The position numbers and the translations under genes are program-made. Shown piece by piece: positions 24,247-34,957 of a stretch of 64,000 nucleotides of DNA; the first letter of the stretch is position 1; each line of letters starts with the position of its first letter. The stretch lies in assembly GCA_018806915.1 (NCBI GenBank), contig JAGKQI010000075.1, positions 186,001-250,000 of the forward strand, read 5' to 3'. This DNA comes from Phytophthora colocasiae (taxonomy: Eukaryota > Oomycota > Peronosporomycetes > Peronosporales > Peronosporaceae). Below the pieces are notes generated by a model, which saw only the letters and a list, made by a program, of their open reading frames with translations, did not search any database and was not told the origin of the DNA.

Positions 24247-24526
24247 AGCGCTTACGAGCAATCTAGACGGAGCAAGTAAGTTTTTATACTCCATTAATGG
24301 TAAACTAGAAGGTATTAGCTCGACGTTGTAGTTCGCATGGCATTGCTGGCGTTTGCAACACTATTACTGTTTATGAGTGCCACCGAAATGGATGCAAACG
24401 TGACACTACGTGTAGTTATGGCTGCGGTGAGAGCTCGATTAATGATACCAAAATATGTATTAGATCACTGAAATGTCAACTAGGTCGAGGAAGACTGTCT
24501 TCTTCACATGCTCTCGTACATCTGCC

Positions 24527-25807
24527 TTACCGCTTGCTCAAGTTGACTAGCGCCGAAAGGAACTTGGCCTGATCAGCCGTGCGATGCACGTACACAATCT
24601 TGTCCCCGCTGAAGGAAAAGTTGCTGACACCTTCAATAGTCACTCGACGGCCCTTCACGCTCTCGATCAACTCAAGGAACTCCTTGTTCATGCTGACACC
24701 AGCGCTCTTGATCGTGCCCGACAGAGCCCAGTGGACGCGGAAGTGTTGGCTGCGTGGTCCACCGCAGTCCACCTTGGCGTGGTGTAGACGAACATCACCG
24801 AACAGGTAAGTGGTGCAGAGATAGTCGAGCACAAGAGCGTCCTTGCCACGTAAGTGCACAGACGAGTTCTGCGGGCCACTGACAATAGAGTCATCACGGA
24901 AATACTTGACCGTAGACAGGATGTCGCCCGAGTTGTAGGCCTCCTCGACATGCTTAATGATTTGGAGACGCTTGTTCTGCAGTTGCTGGTACTCCTTGTC
25001 CGTGATCGTCAGCACGACGTTAGCTGCTACACCCGAGTCCTTCTTCTCTAGACTGCGAATCTCCTGCACCAGCATGTCTCGATGCTGCTCGAGACGCATT
25101 TTCTCGTCTTCGAGGTTGGAAATACGGTCCAACTTGCGCTGACGACTCTTACGAGCGGCGATACGGTTACGCTCTCGGCGCAAATTCGTCTCATCCACCG
25201 AGCCATCCGACTCGGAGCGGTTTGAGCCGTTGGTGCTGCCAGAGGCCTGAGCAGCCACGTACGGGTCATTCTCGTACGCTGACATGCTCGAATTCTTGGA
25301 GTACTGCATCTGATTGACCATCTCGTTCAGACTCTCGCGTGTCAGACCGCCACTTGATCCGTTATTGTCCATCACGTAGCGGTTCACTGGTTCCGCGGGC
25401 GACGATTTATGCTTCTTCGTGGCGGGTCCAGCACGGGGCTGCATGGCGGCATGGGAACTGGCTCGGTAGTACCGCTCGTCAGCCATAGCGCTGTCCATGC
25501 CTGCCGAGGAAGGGGGAGGCCCCCGCATGCCTGTAGCGCGACTGTCCATGACTTGGCCTTGGCCGACTCCGCTCACGCGGCCGTTGCGGGACAAGTGCAT
25601 CGAACAGACACCTTCCGCGACGGCCTGGTTAGAGCACAGTGCGATCATGCAGCGGTGCAGCGAGTTCGACATACGCGGGTTGGCGGCGCCTCCGTTGCTT
25701 GTGGGTCTTCCGCGAAGGCTCATGATCTTCTGGTTCTGGTGAGCTTCGTCTTCCGTCGAGTTTAAGTGAGTGAAGGAAGGGAGGGCGGCACGGAAAAAAA
25801 CCAACAT
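24527..25807 (-). CDS. bZIP transcription factor with N-terminal Cys/His motif and NTF2-like tail
   Basis: Single-exon 426-aa nuclear factor. ATG is at 25805-25807, and ATG at residue 29 (MSLRGRPTSN) is an alternative. An N-terminal C-x4-C-x9-C-x2-H motif (residues 53-71, CMIALCSNQAVAEGVCSMH) resembles the short zinc knuckles repeated in oomycete WRKY19-like proteins. The basic region is ERNRIAARKSRQRK, with the canonical Asn kept (many oomycete bZIPs replace it with Cys), followed by a leucine zipper to about 265. Residues 285-420 look like a SnoaL/NTF2-type alpha-beta domain (VEEAYNSGDILSTVKYF), seen in several oomycete bZIPs. It converges with the kinase gene, with 280 bp between them. Confidence 0.85.
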   Translation of the reverse strand: MLVFFRAALPSFTHLNSTEDEAHQNQKIMSLRGRPTSNGGAANPRMSNSLHRCMIALCSNQAVAEGVCSMHLSRNGRVSGVGQGQVMDSRATGMRGPPPSSAGMDSAMADERYYRASSHAAMQPRAGPATKKHKSSPAEPVNRYVMDNNGSSGGLTRESLNEMVNQMQYSKNSSMSAYENDPYVAAQASGSTNGSNRSESDGSVDETNLRRERNRIAARKSRQRKLDRISNLEDEKMRLEQHRDMLVQEIRSLEKKDSGVAANVVLTITDKEYQQLQNKRLQIIKHVEEAYNSGDILSTVKYFRDDSIVSGPQNSSVHLRGKDALVLDYLCTTYLFGDVRLHHAKVDCGGPRSQHFRVHWALSGTIKSAGVSMNKEFLELIESVKGRRVTIEGVSNFSFSGDKIVYVHRTADQAKFLSALVNLSKR

Positions 25808-26576
25808 GAAAAACCTCGCAGCAAGATTTTATCTTGGATAGACTATGCCCAAGCATTCTACGGTATAAAACCTCGTTCGTAGCCCCTACCCGCAACGGAA
25901 ATTGAATTGCCCACACTATAAGCACGCTCGAGGAGAGACAGTGCGGAGCGACAGGGGGGCGTGGCATGTCATACCTGGGATTTGTATTCCTTATGACAAA
26001 TTACTCACAAATGGTACGGTAACGAACGGCACAGGAATAATGTGCAGGGTGCAGCACACGCAGGGACCGCTAGCACGCTAAGCCGTGTTGCTGCTCATAT
26101 AGCTTGCTCTGAGGGTACAAACAACCTTTAACTGCCAAATCCCAGGGCCTCAACGGCAAAGCACGGCTGTTTTCTTGCACTGGTACTTACGACTGTCCCA
26201 CAAAAATTACGGTCCGATTTGAAAACAGCAACGTACAGGTGGAGCTGTAGTGCTCGTCATACGAGTGTGACATGCCCCGACTGAGGCGGTCGGACTCCTC
26301 TAACGTCGACACTACCGCACAAGAAAACATTTGCTTTGTGCCACCAACTTGGTTGGGCATCAAGGTCATCTCTAACTTAGGTGGCGCCAGAAATACTTCT
26401 GTCTATTGCCGCGTGGCTTTGCTGCTGCTGGAAATATCCTCCAATATATAATGAATTTGAGGGGAGTTAAGTATAACAGGTACTACGTACTTAGTACTAA
26501 GTTGTAGATAATTTCATTTTTTTAAATATTTAAAAATGTCCGATATATAGTTCTTCTTCAGTCACTTGTGTCATGG
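25808..26576. other. Intergenic: bZIP promoter side and gene-poor DNA
   Basis: No supported gene. The left end must contain the bZIP promoter. The right end is AT-rich and is the 3' flank of the disrupted coiled-coil gene. Confidence 0.4.
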
Positions 26577-27643
26577 TCACAGCCTGTGACTCACAGGCAC
26601 AGGCACAGACTTTTCTACTGCACTGCTGAACTTGTCAGCAAGTTCTTCGGAAACCATGGCCTGAATTTGAGGGCTCGACTTCATCAGCCGTGAGAAAATC
26701 TTCTGACGTTCGGTCTCCAGCGACAGTTTTGCAGCACGTTCCAAACCAATCTTGCTTGACAATTCTTGAGCTTCCTGTGCTCCTATAACGCTGTTTGTAG
26801 GTAATAACCTGAGGGACTTGAGCTGCTTGTGCAATCTGGACAATTCGATGTCTTTCTCTTCAAGTTTCGTAGCGATACCTGCACACTTCTCATGCAAAGC
26901 ATCTTGATTGAAAGCACCCTCCGATGCAGCCACCTTTTGAATTTCTTGACTGATGTCTTTATGTTTCTCGACACAGTTGAACAAGATGATTGCAGCAACT
27001 GCTGCGTCTCGCATACTCTTCTCCTTATCAATAATATCTCGAACTTTACAAATCTGATCTTGCTGGTTCGACATGCGCATGTTATCCATATCCTCTGTAT
27101 CCAGGTCCAACACCAGCATTTTCTCTTCCCTTTGTTTCATCAAGACTTGATCATTAGCTTCGTTGTATCCATTGATTAAAATTACCAAATCTGGTGGTAT
27201 CTCGAATTCCAAGTCCGATTTGGACAGCTTATCCGCTTCTCCTGTTTCCCAGTCAACTTCGTGATTAATATCACTATCTGTGGGAGTGATCTCGACGCTC
27301 CTGGGGGTGATTGCGAGAAGATTCGCCAAACGGCTGACTGTCCAATTCAGATTCAGAATGGAGTGACAGCGTATTAACTTCAACGCCAATGTCATTCGTA
27401 AGGTCAATAAGATTTTGTACCGTATCGTCCTGGGCCACCACTGAGTTGTCATCACGAGAAATGTTTCTACCATTCAAAGTTCTTTCACGCGCCACACTAA
27501 TTTGAGCCACAATTCGTTCCAACTGCTTCAATCTCCTGTCAAGATCAGTCCATTTTCGGTCGCAATTGGCACACCAAGTCCTCGTTCCAAAATCACTATT
27601 AGCCAAATAACGTTCATCATGACACTCTGCTGTGCTTCGTGAT
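26577..27643 (-). pseudogene. 3' half of a Ser/Arg-rich coiled-coil gene split by a Copia element
   Basis: Minus-strand coding sequence, open right up to the left end of the Copia LTR at 27644. It starts with STAECHDERYLANSDFG, then a CxxC-RKW motif (WCANCDRKWTDLDRRL), a coiled coil, and a conserved C-terminal module (ELSSKIGLERAAKLSLETER then SSPQIQAMV). The same module is found in the intact divergent gene at 36114-38339 (ELSSKMAAESAAKMALESER, SSPYIRSLV). A one-base frameshift near 27290 separates two frames. The 5' half lies beyond the Copia element at 34958-35822 and continues this frame exactly. The function is unknown. It is non-functional as it stands. Confidence 0.7.
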
Positions 27644-27921
27644 TGTTGAGGTAGGGCTCGTTCACAGGGACCACCTCTACACCGTGTCTTCTATAAACTA
27701 ATAATGAAGAGGCACGGTACTTTTGACTCTAATAAATAATGTACTAAAATGTCTGTGACATCAGTACGATGAATGGTAGCGGCAATTCTAGACTACGTTT
27801 CTGAATGCCGCATACTATTTTCTAGTGAGTAGCTATCTACTTTCTTAAACATTAATCTTACTTCTTCTTTTTCTCTCTTCTACCCTACTTCCTTCAAGCT
27901 GCGCCCAAGTTCCCCGCAACA
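27644..27921 (+). repeat. Copia 5' LTR
   Basis: 278 bp, beginning TGTTGAGG and ending CAACA. It matches 34645-34923 except for one T. The last third is strongly pyrimidine-rich (cttcttctttttctctcttc), as in the LTRs of the second element at 55-57 kb. Confidence 0.93.
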
Positions 27922-27938
27922 GGTTATGAGCCCTCAGC
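27922..27938 (+). promoter_or_regulatory. Primer binding site, half-tRNA initiator-Met type
   Basis: GGTTATGAGCCCTCAGC directly follows the LTR. Its complement GGGCTCATAACC matches an initiator-Met anticodon loop, as in Drosophila copia, whose PBS pairs with the internal cut end of tRNA-iMet. The gag start codon lies inside it at 27926. Confidence 0.65.
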
Positions 27939-29166
27939 AAGCCTCAAGTGACGACTTCCCCCGACTCTCTGGTGCTAAGAATTTCGACGTCTGGAAGGCC
28001 CGAGTCAGTGCATCGCTCGATGGCAAGCATCTGCTCGGTTTCGTCACCAAGAAGGATTACAATGGGGTCAGTGAAGACGAAGATGAAGACTCCGACGACG
28101 ACCTGGCTGAGTCCGACGACGACGAAGCTGCCTCCAAGCCAAGTTCTCCGGCTGGCATCGACTCGGATGAGGTCGACTTCGAGGACAGCTCGGATGAGCT
28201 GCAGCCCAGCGACGGCGACGACACTCCGCCATCAAAGAAAACCAAGCGCGCTGATCTTCCCATCTTTCGCCCGTTTGCTGAGCGCGACGCCAGCCGGGAT
28301 CGCAAACAAGTCAAGCGACGCAAGCCTACCCCGCCGTCTGCTCGACACCTTCGTCGTATGGAAGCGCAAACCAAGGCTTTCCTGATAAAGACGATGGATG
28401 ATACTCATATCCGTCTTGTCAAGAACCTGACAACGGCCTTCGACATCTTTCAGGCCATCTGTACCAAGTACGAGGGTGCAGCCTTTCATGGCGACCCCTA
28501 CTTCATCCAGCACTTCCTTATGGAGATCAAGTATGAAGAAGGCGGTGATCTGACCAGCTTCTTCCTTGAGCTGGAAAACGCGATGAAAGCCGCGTCTGAA
28601 GCAACCGAGTCTCCCTTGACCGATGGGCAGAAGTCATTATACCTGTTCCACTCGATGCCAAAGACTTGGAAGGATGATCTCCGAGTTTGGAAAGGTGTGC
28701 GGAAGTATATCCCGTATGATGAACTCAAGATGAGTATTGAGACCAAGGTTCGCGAGATCCAAGCTCAAGAACGTTACAGCCGCATCAAAGGGACACCTGA
28801 GAGTCAAGCAACTCAGGCTGAACGGGCTCTCATTGCTCCTTCTCAGGATTCCGCGTTGGCCGCTCAAGCATCTGTCCCAGTTGATGTCTGCAGCTACTGT
28901 CAGAAACCACGTCACAACATCCGTCAGTGCCGTACTCTGCAGAAGGACTTACGTGATGGATGTGTCAAGGCAGGCACTGTTCTTCCTGCCAACTTCGAGT
29001 TACGAGGTCCCAACAACTACCGGTCGCATCCTTACAACAACAACAACCAAGGGCGATCTGGACGTGGAGGTGGATCATGGCACCAAAATGGTCGCGGCGG
29101 TCGTGGTGGTGGACGTGGCCGCGGTAACTACGGTGGAAATCGCAACACCGGCAACAACAACGGCAA

Positions 29167-29200
<34 letters not shown>

Positions 29201-32200
29201 AACAACAAATCCTCTCGTCGCGATGAAGGTGGATACGATCAGTCACGTCGCAAAGAGACCCTGATTGCAGTTGTGTCGAATGTACAAACGGCTACATCCG
29301 CTATCAGTCTCACGGCGCAACCTAGCCAGGACTTTGATTTCAGCTGGACGATTGACTCAGGTTGCAGCAGCCACGTCACGCAACATGTGGAATGGTTCAA
29401 GACTAAAACACCTGCAAGCGGAGGCATCACTGTCGGTGGAAAATCGCAAGTCCCCATCGAAGCTATTGGTACTGTAGAGCTCCAGATCACGGACTCCAAG
29501 GGCCAACTGCGGACGCTCACGCTTCACGATGTCCTCCTTGCGCCGAAACTGCAGTACAACCTGCTGTCAGTCGCTGCCGCTGTCGACGATGACTTCCGTT
29601 TTGGCTTTAAACGTACTATGTGTACTGTCCAAACAAACCACCGCTTCTCGATCAAGGCGATGAAATCCGCGACATCGAAGCTCTACCAATTCGAAGCCTC
29701 TCCACTGCCGAAGGCTGAAGCTCACGTGGCTACCACAGGTAAGTCGACTCGACTCATGCTACTACACAAACGTCTTGGTCATCCTAACATCCGTGTTTTA
29801 CAGGCACTCACTAAAGACCAAGCTCTTCATGGACTGGATGCACCAGCTGTAGTTAGACCAGATTCTTTCTTTTGCACAGCATGTACTTACGCGAAGTCAC
29901 ACCGCGCTCCTTTTCCATCCAATAGACATGTTGAACGCTCTACTAGCCCCTTACATAAAGTTCACTCTGATATTTGTGGCCCTCTTCCCGTCCCAAGCCT
30001 TGGCGGCTGCCGCTACTTCGTCGTCTTCATTGACGACTTCAGTCGCTACATGTTTACCTATCCGATGAAGGCACGTAGTGAACTCTACTTCATGCTACAA
30101 AGACTTTCGCATGAAAGCTTTGAATATATTCCAAGTGATGTTCATACTCTTGAATATCTCTTGCCACCGCCGGATGTGGACATCCAGGCCTTGCAGGCTG
30201 ACAACGCTAAAGAGTACGAGAAACTGGGACGCGTTATTTTTTCTAAGTATGGAACGCACGCTCAATTTACCAATGCTTATACACCACAACAGAATGGTGT
30301 TGCGGAACGCCGCATGCGCACAATCATGGAACGTGTACGAGCGCTCCTGTTAGATGCCTCGCTCCCCAAACCACTCTGGGCAGAATGTGTTACACATGTT
30401 ACGACACTCCTCAACATGACACCAAGCGCTAACACACAGGATTGCACACCGTTTGAGTTGTGGTACAATCGAAAGCCGACTGTTCAATATCTGAAAGTGT
30501 TTGGCTGTGCTGCGTATGTCCATATCAACGACATCTACAGGGACAAACTTGATCCCCGTGCCAAACTGTGTATCTATCTCGGAATTCCCGAGCACAAGAA
30601 AGGATATCGACTCATGGATGTCAAAACCCATGGTGTCGTTTACAGTCGAGATGTGGTTTTCAATGAGATTGACTTTCCGACTATTGAAAATATTGAGGTA
30701 ACGTCGGGACCGCTCCAGCTACCGGATCACCTAACCGAAGCGCCTATTATTGCTGACGAACTTCCAGCATTTGTTCCATCGCAAACACAAGCCTATCCAT
30801 CCCAGCCTGAATCTCCAGGTAACTCAGTTGTAGAACCACAATCTGCATCTACTTCCGCTTCGAACCAGCTTCCTTCTCTTGGGGAGGCTCTGGAACGTGG
30901 CGTCTTGACATACTCTTTTGTTACGGAGACGCCGTCACAACCGTCGACCACAAGTGTAAAACGCCCACGGTATGACGAAGAAATCGATCTAGGCGCGTTA
31001 AACTCCCTTGAAGACATCCAGGAAGTAGAGGAACGCACATGTCTTGTTCTTAGCCTACTTGCAATTCGTCATGTGCCGGAACCAAAAACGTACCATGCGG
31101 CGATGCGCTCGTCTTACGCAAATAAGTGGCACGCAGCTGCTGACTCGGAATACCAGTCCCTAATGACCAACCAGACGTGGATTCTGGTACCTCCTCCCAA
31201 TAACCGCAAAGTACTCCAAAACCGGTGGGTCTTTGTTGTTAAATACACTGGCTCAGGAGAAATCGATCGCTTTAAAGCTCGGTTAGTTATTAAAGGCTTC
31301 TTACAGCAATATGGCGTTGATTACGATGAGATATTTGCCCCGTCATCCGTATGGAAGTCCTACGCCTGCTACTAACGATTGCAGCTCTTCTTGACTTTGA
31401 AATTCACCAGATGGATGTCAAGACAGCGTTTCTCAACGGAACCCTTGACGAGGAAATATATATGAAACAACCAGAAGGGTTTGTAGTTCCTGGAAAGGAA
31501 GGCCTCGTTTGTAAACTTCTCAAAAGTCTTTACGGTCTCAAACAGGCACCTCGTATCTGGTATCAAACCTTGTCCGCTTTCTTGGAAAGCCTTGGATTCC
31601 ACAAACTGATTAAAGATCGATGTGTTTTCATGGCAACACTCGAAGGCGAGACATGTTACGTAGCAGTCTATGTTGATGACTTACTGATCATTGCACTAAC
31701 TGTCAACCTCGTATGTCAGATCAAATCTGCCTTGAACAAAAGATTCTCCATGACAGATTTAGGGGAGGTGAAGTACATTCTCGGCTGGTCAATCGAACGA
31801 AACCGCGAAGCTCGAACGATATTTATCCACCAACGCAAGTATGCACGCACAGTGTTAGATCGCTTTAAAAACCTTGTAACATATCCAGTGGCAACTCCAT
31901 CAGACCGTAATGCCAAACTTACAACTCAAATGCAACCAAATACACAACTTGAAAAAGAGCAAATGGAAGGTATTCACTACCGTGAAGTTGTAGGTAGTGT
32001 CATGTATCTCATGGTTGGCACAAGACCCGATCTAGCATTCTACATGCGCGATGTCAGCCAATTCCTTGCTAATCCTGGACAGGAACACTGGAAAGCAGTG
32101 ATTAGAGGGCTTAAGTACCTCTCAGGTACAGACGACCTTGGTCTCTTACTGGGAGGGTCAAAGCTGGTCAATGCAGCAAACCTTGCAGACCACCTCATGG

Positions 32201-32676
32201 CGTACACTGATTCAGACTATGCCAATTGCCCTGACACAAGACGCTCTGTTGGTGGCTACATCACTATGGTAGACCACAGCCCAATCTCCTGGCTTTCGAG
32301 GAAGCACCACACAGTTGTGCTCTCGACAACAGAAGCAGAATACATTGCACTATGTCACTGCATGCAGGAGTTAATTTTTCTTAAGCTACTGCTCAAAGAA
32401 CTTGGATTCTTAACCTCAAAAGCAGTCAAGATTCAAGAAGACAATCAAAGCTGTATTAAGATCTCGAATAATCCGGAATTACACGGGAGATCAAAGCATA
32501 TTGATATTCGATATCATTTTGTACAAGAGAAGGTTGAGCGACATGAATTTAGTATTGTATACTGCAACACCAAAGCGATGGTAGCAGACATTTTTACTAA
32601 AGCGCTTGATAAGCACCAATTTCGAGACTTAAGAAACAAGTTAGGTATGCACTCTCTTGCTAAACTTAACAGTTAA
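27926..32676 (+). pseudogene. Copia gag-pol polyprotein, one frameshift
   Basis: Encodes the Copia polyprotein. Gag spans residues 1 to about 330, with an acidic stretch and a CCHC knuckle CSYCQKPRHNIRQC, then a Gly/Asn-rich run from AAC repeats. Protease follows at WTIDSGCSSH. Integrase has the HHCC region (LGHPN, CTAC) and D,D,E residues in HSDICG, QADNAKEYE and QQNGVAERR. Reverse transcriptase has MDVKTAFLNG and YVDDLL, and RNase H has YTDSDYANC and TEAEYIAL. At about 31340 one base is missing, so the first frame ends at 31375 and RT/RH continue in another frame (31351-32676). Everything else is intact. The start is ATG at 27926, within the primer site. Confidence 0.93.
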
Positions 32677-32914
32677 GCCTACTTTAAAATACACGATAAA
32701 TTTCATCATTCATATATTACTTCACAACTTATAAAGAGTCACGTAGTAACATGAGTTTTTCCCTTTAAGAGCTTTAACAGTAAAAGGTTTTCTCATTTAC
32801 TTACGGTAAGGTTTTCTACTCAAAGAGTTTTCCCTGGCACACAGCCGCCAAATTTACATTTACGTTTACAATAGAACAAAATGTGAAGAAACAAGAATGA
32901 AATATATTTAGAAC

Positions 32915-33937
32915 TTAATCTAAAAGTGCAACTTTACGAACGAACATCACTCTGTCAATCCACTCACCGTAGTTGTCCAAAGGACGCTGAGACGAGTCGT
33001 CCAAAACTGTCTTCTGGGCACCACGGACCTGGAGGACAAATGCATGTCCAACTGCCAAAGTGTTGCTGGCAGCAACCAAATAGACACCGTCCTCTAAGGG
33101 CAACCGTGCTATGGCATCGACACCTCGGTGTCCAGTACGGTGCCTGTTGAACTCAATTTCCTCCAATGAGAGTCTCGAACCAGCTATATGCAATTGCAAT
33201 AGAAAAGCCCGAAAAATTTTCCATGATATGCCACGAGAAAGGTCTTGACCACGTTCTGTACCTGTAGCGAGAAAGTCTTCAATGTGTGTATTCCGAACTC
33301 CAAATGGTTCTCCAACAAGTAGCAATGCATGTTGTAGCGCTAGGAACATGCATGTACCCATCGGGTTTGCACCAGCAACCGATGGGTACAACTCGCTGAC
33401 GAACTGAAAAAAATCGGTTTGTCGACCTCCATCAACCCACTCGTCCACAACCTTTATGGCGGTTTCGAATCCGTCCTCAACAAGCATGGCTCGTGGCTCC
33501 CAAGTGCGTGGTAACCGGCCATGCTTGTGGGTCCTCCATAGAACCCTGTAGAGTAAGACACCAGTTGAACTCAATTTTCTGTCCTTAATGTACGCTACAC
33601 CCCAAGTCTGGGGCACGCACGGACGTTTCTTGCGTCGACGTTGCCGTTTGGGTTTGGACCCTTGTTTGGACGACGGGCAAAAGGTGGCCGGAGGTTGTCG
33701 AGGTCGAGTGCTGCGGCGAATGGTAGATACTGTTGATGTCAAAGTCGATTCCATGCATGTTGAAGTAGTTGGCGTAGACTGATCTTGAATAAAATCCATT
33801 ATCGAAAAATTAATCGTAGCTGTATCAACAGCCGATGGAGTACTTGGAGTCGAAAGTAATTGCTTTGAGGCCGCCTGTGCACTGAGATGCACGGTGGCGA
33901 TAGAGTCCATCCGGGACACTTGTGTTGACCGAGGCAT
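32915..33937 (-). CDS. Antisense chromodomain plus papain-like cysteine-protease protein of the Copia element
   Basis: 340-aa minus-strand frame inside the plus-strand Copia element, between pol and the PPT. ATG is at 33935-33937. Residues 1-110 are Ser/Thr-rich with a strongly basic stretch (KPKRQRRRKKRP, a likely nuclear signal). Residues 115-167 resemble a chromodomain (LLYRVLWRTHKHG then RTWEPRAML). Residues 185-340 look like a small papain-fold peptidase with putative Cys196 (GTCMFLALQHA), His298 (VGHAFVLQV) and Asp313 (VLDDS). The same blocks occur in the protein at 55850-57319, again antisense inside an LTR element. I know no named family. It could be a protease, or an inactive chromatin-targeting factor. 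Confidence 0.75.
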   Translation of the reverse strand: MPRSTQVSRMDSIATVHLSAQAASKQLLSTPSTPSAVDTATINFSIMDFIQDQSTPTTSTCMESTLTSTVSTIRRSTRPRQPPATFCPSSKQGSKPKRQRRRKKRPCVPQTWGVAYIKDRKLSSTGVLLYRVLWRTHKHGRLPRTWEPRAMLVEDGFETAIKVVDEWVDGGRQTDFFQFVSELYPSVAGANPMGTCMFLALQHALLLVGEPFGVRNTHIEDFLATGTERGQDLSRGISWKIFRAFLLQLHIAGSRLSLEEIEFNRHRTGHRGVDAIARLPLEDGVYLVAASNTLAVGHAFVLQVRGAQKTVLDDSSQRPLDNYGEWIDRVMFVRKVALLD

Positions 33938-34393
33938 GATCCTCAAAGCTGGCGTTTAATAACTGAGCCTCGAGCCAATCTGCCTGGGTCTTCACAAGTA
34001 CCTGGATGGCGCCGACCTTGTGAGATTGAAGCGTTGCGATGCCCACTGCTGGCTGTTGAGGCACCAAAGTCGTGCGCGATGTCGTAAAGGCTGACGAAGT
34101 GCTGTGTTGGTCCCGAGAATGCAAAACCGGAAATGAGAGTAACTCAGCAGTCACGGCAAAGTATGCAGGCTCCTCCTAGCCGGAGAGAGCACGTGCAGAC
34201 CTGCTGGTAGCGTATCAACATACATTTATTAAACGTTTGGTTAATGTAGACGCAGTAGCCTAAGCTATGCTGCTCTGCCACGCACGTGCAGATAAGACAG
34301 CCACATGTATCGTCTCACTTCAACAATTGTACCCTCATAATTTATGACTGTCAAAACTAATTTGTTTTGAACATTTGGCTCACTTTCTATTCT

Positions 34394-34473
34394 GCCACCT
34401 GGTGCACAGGTGGCCAAATGATGATTTGGACTCCGCCTCGCCAGAAAACCACCCTGGCGAGGAGAGTCCAAAT
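34394..34473. repeat. Two adjacent stem-loops in the Copia 3' region
   Basis: The first hairpin is gccacctg/caggtggc at 34394-34414. The second is atttggactccgcctcgcca with ggcgaggagagtccaaat (34424-34473, about 20-bp arms, 9-nt loop, one bulge). They sit upstream of the antisense gene start and before the PPT, so they could be transcript-end or promoter elements, or relics of another insertion. Confidence 0.7.
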
Positions 34474-34635
34474 CCGGTCCCGTTTGGCCGTAGGGCCTCT
34501 AGGAGCTTCAAAAACGAAAAATACTTGATTTCGTGTAGCCATTTTGTGAATTGACTGAACACTTTTAACAGGGTTTTAACAGACCAATCAAAACACGTAT
34601 ATTTTATTATCCAATGATGTTCCCTGATGTCGATC

Positions 34636-34644
34636 CAGGGAGGC
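34636..34644 (+). promoter_or_regulatory. Polypurine tract of the Copia element
   Basis: CAGGGAGGC sits immediately before the 3' LTR. The identical nine bases precede the 3' LTR of the second element (minus strand, 55679-55671). Confidence 0.6.
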
Positions 34645-34923
34645 TGTTGAGGTAGGGCTCGTTCACAGGGACCACCTCTTACACCGTGTCTTCTATAAAC
34701 TAATAATGAAGAGGCACGGTACTTTTGACTCTAATAAATAATGTACTAAAATGTCTGTGACATCAGTACGATGAATGGTAGCGGCAATTCTAGACTACGT
34801 TTCTGAATGCCGCATACTATTTTCTAGTGAGTAGCTATCTACTTTCTTAAACATTAATCTTACTTCTTCTTTTTCTCTCTTCTACCCTACTTCCTTCAAG
34901 CTGCGCCCAAGTTCCCCGCAACA
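34645..34923 (+). repeat. Copia 3' LTR
   Basis: 279 bp, identical to the 5' LTR apart from one extra T after accacctct. It is followed by 34 bp identical to the PBS and first gag codons (27922-27955), and then by host sequence. Confidence 0.92.
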
Positions 34924-34957
34924 GGTTATGAGCCCTCAGCAAGCCTCAAGTGACGAC

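Larger units (their letters stand above)
27644..34923 (+). mobile_element. Full-length Copia-type LTR retrotransposon with antisense accessory gene
   Basis: The 5' LTR (27644-27921) and 3' LTR (34645-34923) differ by one inserted T, so the insertion is recent. Between them, in order, are a half-tRNA-type primer site, gag-pol on the plus strand, a minus-strand chromo/cysteine-protease gene, stem-loops, a polypurine tract and the 3' LTR. The pol order PR-INT-RT-RH defines Copia. Just outside the 3' LTR, 34 bp of PBS and gag start are repeated (34924-34957) before host sequence resumes, and no 5-bp target duplication is seen. The insertion splits a Ser/Arg-rich gene. One frameshift in pol makes this copy non-autonomous now. 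Confidence 0.9.

Noticed and set aside
28965..29246. Minus-strand Cys/Arg-rich frame resembling a metal-binding protein
   Set aside because: It is the complement of AAC repeats that encode the Asn/Gly-rich part of Gag.
34936..34957. C-terminal residues of the RS-gene frame running into the Copia sequence
   Set aside because: The last codons are from the 34-bp Copia overhang and not from the host gene.
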